Of a stretch of DNA of 10,217 nucleotides, positions 1-7,496 are shown piece after piece. A model generated the notes under the pieces. That model saw nothing but the letters and a program-made list of their open reading frames with translations. It was not told the DNA's origin and did not search any database. Position numbers and translations under genes: made by a program. This DNA comes from Paracoccaceae bacterium (lineage in GTDB: Bacteria; Pseudomonadota; Alphaproteobacteria; Rhodobacterales; Rhodobacteraceae): the NCBI GenBank assembly GCA_021767525.1, contig JAASTF010000094.1:1-10217 (forward strand), in the 5' to 3' direction. The first letter of the stretch is position 1, and the number at the start of each line of letters is the position of its first letter.

Positions 1-293
1 GGCCGATCACCTTCGCCTTGCCGGTCGCGGAACTCACGAAAGAAATCCTCGAACGGGCTGCCCTCGGGGACGATCGGGTTGGGGCCGCCACGCGCGGCGA
101 CCACGGTCGAGGTGGTGATGTTCACCACCGCCGGGCTGACCTTGTCGGCCAGGTCGGCAAAGCTTTCGGGCATACGCGCATGGGCCGCCAGCGTCTGGGC
201 CAGCATCAACAGCGCCGCCAAAAGCGTCAGCCACATCGCGCGCAGGGCGGACGGGGCGGGTTGATAGGTCTTGGTAAGGGCTTGAGTGGTCAC
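1..293 (-). CDS. Do/DegP-family periplasmic serine protease, N-terminal part only
   Basis: This is the first 97 codons of a trypsin-like Do (DegP/DegQ/MucD) protease; the gene continues past the left edge. After a hydrophobic signal segment (about residues 20-38) comes the typical mature start MPESFADLADKVSPAVVNIT, a stretch highly characteristic of the family. The catalytic His-Asp-Ser and the PDZ domains lie outside the window, so activity cannot be judged. I chose the GTG at 293-291 because GAGGAG lies about 8 bases upstream. An in-frame ATG at 236-234 (residue 20) has no Shine-Dalgarno sequence but would still give a complete signal peptide, so it is a real alternative. It follows hflK-hflC-DUF2065 on the same strand after 134 bp. 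The family degrades or refolds damaged periplasmic proteins. DegP and DegQ/MucD cannot be told apart from this fragment. Confidence 0.9.
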   Translation of the reverse strand, partial: MTTQALTKTYQPAPSALRAMWLTLLAALLMLAQTLAAHARMPESFADLADKVSPAVVNITTSTVVAARGGPNPIVPEGSPFEDFFREFRDRQGEGDR

Positions 294-338
294 TCCAGTC
301 TCTCCTCTGGGTTACCGAGTTGAACTGCGATCACTCTC

Positions 339-366
339 TATATAGGCCGTCCGAGTTGCAACACAA
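339..366 (-). promoter_or_regulatory. Candidate sigma-70-type promoter for the Do protease gene
   Basis: On the minus strand TTGTGT (366-361) and TATATA (344-339) are separated by 16 bases and sit about 45 bases upstream of the GTG start. The AT-rich -10 stands out in a G+C-rich background. It suggests that the protease can be transcribed apart from the upstream hfl genes. I see no convincing terminator between the DUF2065 stop and this site. The call rests on hexamer likeness only. Confidence 0.4.
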
Positions 367-427
367 AGCGCCGTCGCGCCCTGTCAAACCGCCGTGACGG
401 CCTGTGACGCGGGCGTGAGGGCCGGGA

Positions 428-625
428 TCAGGCGCCCAGGGTCTTGGCGATCCACACAAGGATCACGCCCAGCAGCATCGCCAGGATACCAATATTGCGG
501 CGCATCGCCTCGGGAAATGTGCGCAACAATTCCAGCAGTTGCTCGACAAGCGAAGGGGCCAGCGCATAGGCCAGCCCCTCGACGATCAGAACCAGCCCAA
601 GGGCCAGAAATGCGGTTTCGATCAT
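428..625 (-). CDS. DUF2065 family small inner-membrane protein (YjeT-like)
   Basis: This 65-residue protein has two predicted transmembrane helices, about residues 4-21 and 44-62, joined by a short loop with basic residues (MRRN at 41-44). Length, two-helix layout and position directly after hflC match the DUF2065/YjeT family, which has no firmly established function. The start codon overlaps the hflC stop in an ATGA (622-625). There is no good Shine-Dalgarno sequence, so translation probably depends on ribosomes finishing hflC. The conserved position suggests a role with the HflKC-FtsH membrane complex, but that is inference from context. Confidence 0.85.
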   Translation of the reverse strand: MIETAFLALGLVLIVEGLAYALAPSLVEQLLELLRTFPEAMRRNIGILAMLLGVILVWIAKTLGA

Positions 626-1662
626 TGTGTTTCGTCGGTCGGTGCAGCGCGTTGCTGCATTTCCTCGTTGCTACGCTCGATCTGTTCGCGCGCTTCTTCG
701 GGCAGATCCTCGGAAACTTCGCTTTGCGGCGCCAGTTCACGCAGCTGTTCAGGGCTAAGCGTCTCGGCCCCTTCGGCCAGCAGGCCCTCGGCGCGGACCG
801 CGTCGAACATGGCCGAGATGAAATCGCTGCCCGGCGTCAGGACGATGGTCGAGGTGTCGCTGTTCAGGCTGCGCTCGAACGCCGACAGCGAGCGGTAAAA
901 GCGGAAGAACTCGGGGTTGCCGCCAAAGGCTTGCGCAAAGATGCGGTTCCGTTCGGCGTCGGCCTCACCGCGGCTGATCTCGGCCTCGCGTTCGGCCTGG
1001 CTGACGGTTTCCACCACGGTCCGGTCGGCGGCGGCGCGCACGCGCTGTGCTGCCTCGTTACCGCGGGCGATCTCGTCGGCGGCTTCGCGTTCACGCTCGG
1101 CGCGCATCCGGGCAAAGGTCGCTTCAAGGTTCTGCTGCGGCAGGTTCGTCTGCTTCAGACGCACGTCCACCACCTCAAGCCCCAGGCTCTCGGCCGCGGT
1201 GCGGGCCTGCGCGCGAATACGCACGGCCAGATCGCGGCGCTGGTCGGACAGAATGGTGTCGGAAGTCACCTGGTCGGCCCCCAGAACCTCGCGGATCTGC
1301 GCGTTCAGGATCGACGACAGGCGATCCTCGGCGGCGCGGATGCCCCCGACGCCAACGGCCTGCCGGAACTGCACCACGTCACGGATGCGGTAGCGCGCGA
1401 AGGCGTCAACCACCAGGCGGCGGTCGTCCGAGGGCGTCACCTCGATCGTGTCGGTATCGAGCGACAGGATACGGTCGTCATATTTCACGACCTCCTGGAT
1501 CAGCGGGATCTTGTAACCAAGCCCCGGTGTCTCGCGCACCTGCTTGATCTGACCGAATTGCAGAACCAGCGCCTTTTCACGTTCGTCCACGATGAAAAGC
1601 GACGACAGCGCCACCATGATCAGAACGATGATAGCAGGAAGAAGAAAAGCGGATTTACGCAT
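622..1662 (-). CDS. hflC: HflC, SPFH/band-7 subunit of the FtsH-regulating HflKC complex
   Basis: The 346-residue product has one N-terminal membrane anchor (about residues 5-23) followed by a band-7/SPFH domain starting at VDEREKALVLQFG. A long charged helix follows (about 180-250, rich in Arg/Glu/Ala), as expected for the coiled-coil wall of the HflKC cage. The conserved turn GGNPEFFRFYRSL comes next. The family forms a large membrane assembly with HflK that encloses FtsH and modulates its proteolysis. The tail beyond about residue 300 is acidic and Gln/Glu-rich and looks slightly longer than in E. coli HflC. The ATG shares one base with the hflK stop (TGATG at 1664-1660), and GGAGGG lies 8 bases upstream of it. 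The downstream DUF2065 start overlaps this gene's stop. Confidence 0.96.
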   Translation of the reverse strand: MRKSAFLLPAIIVLIMVALSSLFIVDEREKALVLQFGQIKQVRETPGLGYKIPLIQEVVKYDDRILSLDTDTIEVTPSDDRRLVVDAFARYRIRDVVQFRQAVGVGGIRAAEDRLSSILNAQIREVLGADQVTSDTILSDQRRDLAVRIRAQARTAAESLGLEVVDVRLKQTNLPQQNLEATFARMRAEREREAADEIARGNEAAQRVRAAADRTVVETVSQAEREAEISRGEADAERNRIFAQAFGGNPEFFRFYRSLSAFERSLNSDTSTIVLTPGSDFISAMFDAVRAEGLLAEGAETLSPEQLRELAPQSEVSEDLPEEAREQIERSNEEMQQRAAPTDETQ

Positions 1663-2810
1663 CAGTTCGACCCTCCGGTGGCGTTGCCACGACGCAATTC
1701 ATTCAGCGGCAGATACGGCAAGACGCCATTGCCGCCCTGCCCCATGTCGCTATCCAGCAGGATCTTGTCGACGCTGCCCAACGTGCGCTCCATCGCCTCA
1801 AGATACAGGCGGCGTTGCGTGACTTCGGGTGCAGCGTTGAATTCCTGCGCGACCGAGACAAAGCGGCTGGCTTCACCGATGGCCTCGTTGACCACGCGGG
1901 CGCGGTAGGCCTCGGCCTCTTCCAGGATCTGGGCGCTTTGACCGCGCGCTTCGGCCAATACGCGGTTGGCATAAGCATCGGCCTGACGTTGCAGGCGGTC
2001 GCGTTCCTGTTCGGCGGCCTGCACTTCGCGGAAGGCGTCGATCACCGCGGCGGGCGGGTCGGCCTTGTCCAGGTTGACGCGCACGATGTTGATGCCGCTT
2101 TCGTATTCATTCAGCGTTTCCTGGATGTTTTGCAGCGCCGTATCGGCGATCACGCCCCGGTCGCGGTTCAAAATCGGCGCCAGGTTGGTGGCGGCGATGA
2201 TCTCGCGCATGACCGATTCAGACACGGCTTGCACCGTCAGCTGGGGATCGCGGATGTTGAACAGCAGTTTCGCAGGATCCGAGATGTTCCAGACCACCTG
2301 GAAATCGATGTCGACGATATTCGCGTCGGTGGTCAGCATCAGCCCGTCATTGTTGTTGCCGCGCCGGACACCCACGTTTTCCGTCCGCTCCGAGGTGACG
2401 TTGATGACCTCGTATGTGACCAGCGGCCAGGGCGCGAAATTCAGACCGGGATTGCCGATCGACGAATAGGCGCCCAGGAACAGCTCGACCGACTGTTCTT
2501 CGGGCCGCACGGTGTAAAAGCTGGAAAACGCCCACAGCGCCACGGCCGCAAGCCCGCCCAGCACCCAGGTGCTTTTGCCAAAGCCGGGGCCACCCTGACC
2601 GCCGTTCTGGCCGTTGCCGCCACCGCCGCGGCCGCCCATCAGCACACGCAGCTGTTCGCGGCCCTTGTTCATCAGCTCGTCGATCTCGGGGATCTGGGGG
2701 CCATTATCCTCGGGGCGGCGTCCGCCACCCCCGTTCTGCCCGCGGCCGCGGTCGTCACCGCCGCCCCTGTTTCCGCCGCCGCCCCATGGGCCGCCAGAAT
2801 GTCCAGCCAT
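1662..2810 (-). CDS. hflK: HflK, SPFH/band-7 subunit of the FtsH-regulating HflKC complex
   Basis: The product has 382 residues. Residues 1-36 and 59-78 are glycine/asparagine-rich and probably disordered, separated by a short helix (IPEIDELMNKGREQLRVL). This layout is typical of HflK. A single transmembrane helix follows (about 82-98), then the SPFH domain (from VRPEEQSVELFLG) and an Ala/Glu/Arg-rich coiled coil (about 255-310). The C-terminal part contains LPYLPLNEL near the end. HflK pairs with HflC in the inner membrane, with the bulk in the periplasm, and restrains FtsH. The ATG at 2810-2808 has AGAGGGGA about 10 bases upstream. It lies 69 bp downstream of the gor stop on the same strand, so the two genes may be co-transcribed; I see no terminator between them. 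Confidence 0.96.
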   Translation of the reverse strand: MAGHSGGPWGGGGNRGGGDDRGRGQNGGGGRRPEDNGPQIPEIDELMNKGREQLRVLMGGRGGGGNGQNGGQGGPGFGKSTWVLGGLAAVALWAFSSFYTVRPEEQSVELFLGAYSSIGNPGLNFAPWPLVTYEVINVTSERTENVGVRRGNNNDGLMLTTDANIVDIDFQVVWNISDPAKLLFNIRDPQLTVQAVSESVMREIIAATNLAPILNRDRGVIADTALQNIQETLNEYESGINIVRVNLDKADPPAAVIDAFREVQAAEQERDRLQRQADAYANRVLAEARGQSAQILEEAEAYRARVVNEAIGEASRFVSVAQEFNAAPEVTQRRLYLEAMERTLGSVDKILLDSDMGQGGNGVLPYLPLNELRRGNATGGSN

Positions 2811-2879
2811 CTATGTGAATTCCCCTCTGTGGTGGTCCTTGTTCGTCCTGCTGATAACCTGTGCAGTCCGTCCGAAATT

Positions 2880-4238
2880 TCAAGCTTTGCGCACCGGCTC
2901 GCGCATGGTCACGATTTCCTCCGACATGGTGGGATGCACCGCCACCGTGCGGTCGAAATCCTCTTTCGTGGCGCCCATCTTGACCGCGATACCGGCCAGC
3001 TGGATCATTTCGCCCGCGCCGGGCGCGACGATATGACAGCCCAAAACGCGCCGTGTTTCGGCATCGACGATCAGTTTCATCAGCACCCGCTGCGCGCGGC
3101 CGGCAAAGGATTCGCGCATCGGTTTGAACGATGTGGCGTAAACCTCGATCGGGCCGCGTTCCATCGCCTCTTCCTCGCTCAGGCCGACGGTGCCCATTTC
3201 GGGCTGGGTGAAAATGGCGGTCGGGATCAGATCATGATCGACCGGCGTCGGCTTGCCGTTGAACACGGTGTCCACGAATGCCATGCCTTCGCGGATGGCC
3301 ACGGGCGTCAGGTTCACCCGGTCGGTCACGTCACCCACGGCATAAATCGAAGGCACGTTGGTCTGGCTGTATTCGTCGACCAGCACCTGCCCCTTGCGGC
3401 CCAGTTTCACGCCCAGATCCTCAAGGCCCATATCGGCGGTATTGGGGTTGCGCCCGGTCGCGAACATGACAGCGTCGAAATGGCGTTCCGTGCCGTTGGT
3501 GGCCTTCACGCGGATGCGGCCATCATCCTCTTTGTGCATCTCAAGTATATTGGTGCCCAAATGCAGGTCGATGCCGTTTTGCTGCATCTCTTCGGACACA
3601 AGTCCGCGCGCTTCTTCGTCGAAACCGCGCAGAATCTGCGCGCCGCGGTAATATTGAGTCACGTTCACGCCCAATCCGTTCAGAATGCAGGCGAATTCGC
3701 AGGCGATATAGCCGCCGCCCAGGATCAGCATCCGCTCGGGCAGGCTGTCCATGTGAAACACCTCGTTCGAGGTGATGCCCAGCTCGGCGCCCTTGATGTC
3801 GGGGCGCACGGGCCAGCCGCCCATCGCCAGCAGGATGTGCTTGGCCGTCTTGCGCGTCCCATCCGCCAGCTCGACGGTATGCGGATCGGCCAGGCGCGCA
3901 CGCATGTCATAGGTTTCGACCTGGTTGTTGCCCAGGATGTTGCGATAGACGCCTTCCAGCCGGTCCAGTTCGGTATGCAGCTTTGATTTGAACGCCGTCC
4001 AGCTGAAATCGCCGATCTGCGCGTCCCAGCCATAGGATTTCGCGTCCTCGACATAGCCGGGGTATTCGCTGGCAAAGACCATCAGCTTTTTCGGCACGCA
4101 GCCACGCTGCACGCAGGTGCCGCCATAGCGGTCTTCCTCGGCCAGGGCGACCTTGGCGCCGGTCTGCGCCGCAACGCGCGCAGCCCGCACCCCGCCCGAG
4201 CCGCCGCCGATCACGAAAAGGTCGTAGTCAAAGCTCAT
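2880..4238 (-). CDS. gor: Glutathione reductase (NADPH)
   Basis: The 452-residue flavoprotein disulfide reductase reduces glutathione disulfide with NADPH. The FAD-binding GGGSGGVRAAR is at residues 11-21. The redox-active pair is C42/C47 in GGTCVQRGCVPKK, a motif typical of glutathione reductase. The NADPH-binding GGGYIACEFA is at 174-183, followed by R198 and R204, the pair that selects NADPH over NADH in this family. A second FAD contact is seen in YAVGDVTDRVNLTP. The dimer-partner acid-base pair is H435/E440 in HPTMSEE near the C-terminus. I chose the ATG at 4238-4236, which has GAGGGA six bases upstream, over an in-frame TTG eight codons earlier. It is divergent from the SH3b gene across a 229-bp spacer and lies upstream of hflK on the same strand. 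Confidence 0.96.
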   Translation of the reverse strand: MSFDYDLFVIGGGSGGVRAARVAAQTGAKVALAEEDRYGGTCVQRGCVPKKLMVFASEYPGYVEDAKSYGWDAQIGDFSWTAFKSKLHTELDRLEGVYRNILGNNQVETYDMRARLADPHTVELADGTRKTAKHILLAMGGWPVRPDIKGAELGITSNEVFHMDSLPERMLILGGGYIACEFACILNGLGVNVTQYYRGAQILRGFDEEARGLVSEEMQQNGIDLHLGTNILEMHKEDDGRIRVKATNGTERHFDAVMFATGRNPNTADMGLEDLGVKLGRKGQVLVDEYSQTNVPSIYAVGDVTDRVNLTPVAIREGMAFVDTVFNGKPTPVDHDLIPTAIFTQPEMGTVGLSEEEAMERGPIEVYATSFKPMRESFAGRAQRVLMKLIVDAETRRVLGCHIVAPGAGEMIQLAGIAVKMGATKEDFDRTVAVHPTMSEEIVTMREPVRKA

Positions 4239-4467
4239 CTGCCATCCCTCGTCTTTCGCCAAAACGGTATTTCACACCTGCGAACCGATGGCCAGAGAGG
4301 ACGCGCGCGCCGCAATGCCATGATCGCGATCAATTTTGCGCCAACGCGATCCGTGATAGGCTGCCGGTCAGCGACTCGACCCGTTGCCGCAACGGCATGC
4401 CGCCGGTTTCATGCTGCGACGGTTTCGACAGGCCGGGTTATTCAGTCACGTCGGACAAGGACCGATC
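4239..4467. promoter_or_regulatory. Divergent intergenic region with two perfect dyads
   Basis: This 229-bp spacer must hold the promoters of gor (minus) and the SH3b gene (plus). It contains TGATCGCGATCA, a perfect 12-base palindrome at 4321-4332, and a perfect 7+1+7 dyad, CCGTTGC-C-GCAACGG, at 4381-4395. Either could be an operator or just a chance palindrome. I could not find a -35/-10 pair convincing enough to call for either gene. The plus-strand ORF is open leftward to 4384, but that extension does not look like protein (see the SH3b gene). Confidence 0.35.
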
Positions 4468-5532
4468 ATGCAACATCCCTTGACCGCTGCCCTTTTCTCG
4501 CTCGTCTTGTTGGCCGCCATGCCTGCCAATGCGCAAAACGACATGCGCACCGAGCAGGTTCGCTTTGCCGCCGGAGCGACGGGCACGACCATCACCGACC
4601 AGATCACCGGCTATGAAAGCGTGCTTTACAAGATCGGCGCCGAGGCCGGCCAGCGCATGATCGTGCGGCTGTCGCCGTCGAACCTGGCCACCTATTTCAA
4701 CGTCTATGCGCCCGGCCAGGGCCCCGGACAACAGGCGCTGGCCAATGCCAGCATGACCGGCCCCCTGGTGCCCGACGTGAACGTGTTCGACGGCACCCTG
4801 CCCGCCTCGGGCGAATACACGGTGTCGGTTTACATGATGCGCAGCGCCGCACGCCGGAACGAAGTGTCGGATTACAGCCTGTCGATCGGCATCGAGGGCG
4901 CGACCGGTGACAGGGTGCAGGCCGATTATGCCGACGGCTTGCAGGGCGGGCCCGATTTTTACCGCGTTGCCACCTCGGGCGGTGGCGGGTTGAACCTGCG
5001 CAATGGCCCGTCGGCCGGTGCAGGTGTCGTGACCAAGCTCAACAACGGCCAGAACCTGCGCAACCTGGGCTGCCGCATGGCCGAAGGCCGCCGTTGGTGC
5101 CAGGTCGCGACCTTGGCAGATCCCGGCTACCAGGGCTGGGCCGCGGGCGATTTCCTGGTCGAGGGCAGCAACGACCCGTCGGCGGGCACGAGCACCGCAA
5201 GCGCCAGCACGGGTGACAGCACCTCGACCGTGGTGGTGCGCTTTCCCGCTGGCAGCACCGGGACCGAACTGACGGGCAAGCTGGCCCCGGGTGAATCGCG
5301 CCGCTATGTCCTGGGTGCGGGCAGCGGACAGAACCTCTACGTGCGCGTCGCGGCGCAGGCGCCCGATATCTATTACCAGATCTTCAACCCCGACAATTCG
5401 TTCCTGCTGGATCAGATGACCTCGTCCCGGGAATATCGCGGGCAACTGACGCAATCGGGTGATCATGTGATCGAAGTAATCAACCGCGGCGGCGCGACGG
5501 CCAGCTACAACGTGATCTTCGGGATCGATTAA
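4468..5532 (+). CDS. Secreted repeat-SH3b-repeat protein (PPC-like domains flanking a bacterial SH3 domain)
   Basis: The 354-residue protein has a signal peptide (residues 1-22 or 23, ending AMPANAQ). A beta-rich domain at about 31-143 is followed by an SH3b (SH3_3) domain at about 160-233 with the signature GLNLRNGPS and a C202/C211 pair in GCRMAEGRRWC that could form a disulfide. A Ser/Thr-rich linker (about 236-254) leads to a second beta domain (257-354). The two beta domains are diverged copies: residues 31-69 and 257-295 share 18 of 39 positions by my hand alignment. They resemble bacterial pre-peptidase C-terminal (PPC) domains. The ATG at 4468 has AAGGA seven bases upstream. No catalytic motif is visible; a periplasmic or surface binding role, perhaps to cell wall, is inference from the SH3b domain. 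The start at 4384 is rejected because it would bury the signal peptide. Confidence 0.85.
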   Translation: MQHPLTAALFSLVLLAAMPANAQNDMRTEQVRFAAGATGTTITDQITGYESVLYKIGAEAGQRMIVRLSPSNLATYFNVYAPGQGPGQQALANASMTGPLVPDVNVFDGTLPASGEYTVSVYMMRSAARRNEVSDYSLSIGIEGATGDRVQADYADGLQGGPDFYRVATSGGGGLNLRNGPSAGAGVVTKLNNGQNLRNLGCRMAEGRRWCQVATLADPGYQGWAAGDFLVEGSNDPSAGTSTASASTGDSTSTVVVRFPAGSTGTELTGKLAPGESRRYVLGAGSGQNLYVRVAAQAPDIYYQIFNPDNSFLLDQMTSSREYRGQLTQSGDHVIEVINRGGATASYNVIFGID

Positions 5533-5555
5533 GCCGCCACCCACCAGACAAAGAA

Positions 5556-5580
5556 AAGGCCCGCCTGTTTTGCGGGCCTT
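5556..5580. terminator. Bidirectional intrinsic terminator between the SH3b gene and rpiA
   Basis: A perfect 9-bp stem, AAGGCCCGC (5556-5564) with GCGGGCCTT (5572-5580), encloses a 7-base loop. On the plus strand it is followed by TTATT. On the minus strand it is followed by CTTTTCTTT. It lies 23 bp after the SH3b stop and 29 bp after the rpiA stop, so it can end both convergent transcripts. Confidence 0.88.
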
Positions 5581-5609
5581 ATTCCGTCAAGCGGCGTGGG
5601 TCGAGGGGA

Positions 5610-6395
5610 TCAGTCCAGATCCTTGAACAGGTTTTCGCTTTCGACGAAATCCAGGCGGTCGGTTTCGACCGTGCCCTCGTTGATGTCGCGGGTTTCCACC
5701 CGGCCGTCGCCGTAACCCACGATCACCACGTCGCAGATGTCGATGAACAAGCCGTTTTCCACGACGCCCGGCACCTGGTTCAGCACCATCGACAGCTGCC
5801 GTGCGTTGCCGATGCGGTTCAGGTGCAGATCGAGGATATGATTGCCCTCGTCGGTGACAAAAGGCGTGTCGCCGTTCATCCGCAGCGTCACGTTGCGGCC
5901 CAGAACGTCCATCGAGATCAGCATTTCCTCGACCAGCGACTTGGTGGTTTGCCAGCCGAACGGGATCACCTCGATCGGCAGCGGGAAGGCGCCCAGCGTT
6001 TCCACCTCTTTGCCGACATCCGCGATCACGATCATCTGGTCGCTGGCGGTGGCCACGATCTTTTCCTGCAGCAGCGCGCCGCCGCCGCCCTTGATCAGGT
6101 TCAGCTCGCCATCGAATTCATCCGCGCCGTCGATCGTCAGGTCAAGCCAGCGCGCCTCGTCCAGGCTGATCACCTCGATGCCCACTTCGCGCGCCAAAGC
6201 CGCCGTGCGGGTCGAGGTGGGCACACCACGGATTTTCAGCCCGTCCTGGCGCACCATCTCGCCCAGGCAGCGCACCATCCAGGCGGCGGTGCTGCCGGTG
6301 CCCAGCCCCACGCGCATCCCGTCTTCGACGAAATCGACCGCGCGTTTGGCGGCGACGAACTTGGCCTTGTCGATGGGTGACAATTCTCCGGTCAT
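5610..6395 (-). CDS. rpiA: Ribose-5-phosphate isomerase A
   Basis: The 261-residue enzyme interconverts ribose 5-phosphate and ribulose 5-phosphate in the non-oxidative pentose phosphate pathway. The family motifs are complete: GLGTGSTA at 30-37, phosphate-binding PTSTRTA at 59-65, TIDGADE at 87-93 (D89, D92), and KGGGGALLQEK at 102-112 (K102 and the catalytic base E111). The aspartates, lysine and glutamate correspond to the E. coli RpiA active-site set. It is somewhat longer than E. coli RpiA because of a C-terminal extension ending SENLFKDLD, which I think is common in alphaproteobacteria. The ATG at 6395-6393 has GGAGAG seven bases upstream. The gene converges with the SH3b gene at a shared terminator and lies 87 bp downstream of the Hint-protein gene on the same strand. 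Confidence 0.97.
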   Translation of the reverse strand: MTGELSPIDKAKFVAAKRAVDFVEDGMRVGLGTGSTAAWMVRCLGEMVRQDGLKIRGVPTSTRTAALAREVGIEVISLDEARWLDLTIDGADEFDGELNLIKGGGGALLQEKIVATASDQMIVIADVGKEVETLGAFPLPIEVIPFGWQTTKSLVEEMLISMDVLGRNVTLRMNGDTPFVTDEGNHILDLHLNRIGNARQLSMVLNQVPGVVENGLFIDICDVVIVGYGDGRVETRDINEGTVETDRLDFVESENLFKDLD

Positions 6396-6423
6396 GGGGC
6401 AGCTCTCCGTTGATTGCAGCCCG

Positions 6424-6429
6424 CTTATA
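6424..6429 (-). promoter_or_regulatory. Possible -10 element for rpiA
   Basis: TATAAG (minus strand, 6429-6424) lies about 29 bases upstream of the rpiA ATG in an otherwise G+C-rich gap. It sits between the short arms CCGC (6421-6424) and GCGG (6431-6434). No good -35 is found at 16-18 bases from it, so the call is weak. I see no terminator after the Hint-protein stop, and read-through into rpiA is possible. Confidence 0.25.
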
Positions 6430-6482
6430 GGCGGTTGCCGTCAGCGGCGCGAGGGCGAAAATGGGAAAAACGCGCCCGCGCC

Positions 6483-7496
6483 TCAGGCCCGGCGCGCCGA
6501 GACAGGCACCATCGCTGCGCGGCCTGGCCGGCGCGCCCATTGGCCCGGGCGCACCAGCTGTCGCGCGGGGGTCCAGTCATGCTGGCCGATACCGGGAAAC
6601 AGCGCCTCGAGCGTCGCGCGATCCCGAGGTGCAAGCGACGCGAGCGCGACCGGCCCGGGATACATGGATTCGACCGCGGCCCCGTTGGCGAATATCACCT
6701 CGTGCCGTTCGAATAGCAGGTGAAAATACGTGACCCGCCATTGCGGCGTCAGGGTGACGCCGGGCAAGCGGCCGACCAACGCCTTGACCGGCACCAAAAG
6801 CGGCGTCCGCATGGCATCGTGCATCAGGACCCGATGCTGCTGCGACAAGACCAGTGGCCTTTCGTTGCGCAGCACGCCGGGGGCCACGGAAACAGGCGTA
6901 CCCGCCCGGACGCCCCGCGCCCGTTGCCGCCCGATCCACGCGATGGGCTGCGCCCCGTTATCGGCGGTCACAACCGCATCGCCCACGCGCAGATCCTCGA
7001 CCGCGACAGGCCCTCGCGGCGTGGCGATGGCGATGCCCGGCGTGAAACAGACGACAAGTTGCGAATACTGCGTCACCGGGTCGTCATCACCGCCCGAAAT
7101 GATTTCATAGGTCGTATTTTCCGAAAGCCGCCGGTCCGAGGTGATGCCCTGCACATCGCCGTCGAATTCAAGAACGTAAACGGTGATGTAGTCCGCCGGG
7201 TCGGTCGACCCGACCGGCCGCACGAGATAGCTATACTCGATCTCGATATCGGTGCCCACGGGCCAGGTCACACCGTTGAAATCGGTGGCCGTGGCCAATT
7301 GCTGCCCGGTATCGCCGTCTTCCAGCGCGGTATCGTCGTCCGCGACCGTCAGATCGGTCCAGCTGGCCCCGGGCGCCATGGTAAAGGTCGTCGCGTTATA
7401 GGTGTCGGTGTTGCGCGACGCGTCCGAGGCAAAGGGATCAGGCCCCGAGATCGTCAGATCGGCGGCCGACAAGGCGTCGAATGTATAATCGGGCAT
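6483..7496 (-). CDS. Hint (Hedgehog/intein) domain protein with acidic N-terminal domain
   Basis: The 337-residue protein joins an acidic, beta-rich N-terminal region (1-148, many Asp/Thr, no signal peptide) to a Hint domain of the type common in Rhodobacteraceae (Hint_2-like). The Hint domain begins at C150 in CFTPGIAIATPRGPVAVEDL. It continues with VGDAVVTADNG and LVLSQQHRVLM (H221 with S218 in the block-B SxxH position), and ends in YFHLLFERHEVIFANG and SMYPG. It has no His-Asn plus C-extein junction of an intein, so it is Hedgehog-like or non-splicing. Self-cleavage just before C150 is possible but unproven. The C-terminus (about 311-337) is strongly Arg-rich, in contrast to the acidic head. 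The ATG at 7496-7494 has only a weak Shine-Dalgarno sequence. The biological role of these orphan Hint proteins is not known to me; export without a signal peptide has been suggested by their acidic Asp-rich look, but that is speculation. Confidence 0.85.
   Translation of the reverse strand: MPDYTFDALSAADLTISGPDPFASDASRNTDTYNATTFTMAPGASWTDLTVADDDTALEDGDTGQQLATATDFNGVTWPVGTDIEIEYSYLVRPVGSTDPADYITVYVLEFDGDVQGITSDRRLSENTTYEIISGGDDDPVTQYSQLVVCFTPGIAIATPRGPVAVEDLRVGDAVVTADNGAQPIAWIGRQRARGVRAGTPVSVAPGVLRNERPLVLSQQHRVLMHDAMRTPLLVPVKALVGRLPGVTLTPQWRVTYFHLLFERHEVIFANGAAVESMYPGPVALASLAPRDRATLEALFPGIGQHDWTPARQLVRPGQWARRPGRAAMVPVSARRA

Noticed and set aside
385..401. Short GCCGTGACGGC dyad after DUF2065 as a terminator
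   Set aside because: The arms are too short and no T-run follows on the minus strand.
394..1908. Long plus-strand open frame of 504 codons opposite DUF2065/hflC/hflK
   Set aside because: It lies antisense to three clearly recognised genes, and its product looks like reverse-frame translation (His/Arg/Gly/Leu-rich, no domain). High G+C at third positions keeps stops rare on the opposite strand.
1815..3986. Plus-strand open frame of 723 codons opposite hflK and gor
   Set aside because: It spans two real genes on the other strand plus their spacer, and its product is rich in His, Asp and Gly-Ala runs with no recognisable fold, so it is a codon-bias artefact.
4239..4262. Eight-codon N-terminal extension of glutathione reductase starting at a TTG
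   Set aside because: The downstream ATG has GAGGGA six bases upstream and starts directly at the FAD-binding strand as in relatives.
4438..5544. Minus-strand open frame of 368 codons opposite the SH3b gene
   Set aside because: The plus-strand reading has a signal peptide, an SH3b domain and an internal repeat; the opposite frame has none.
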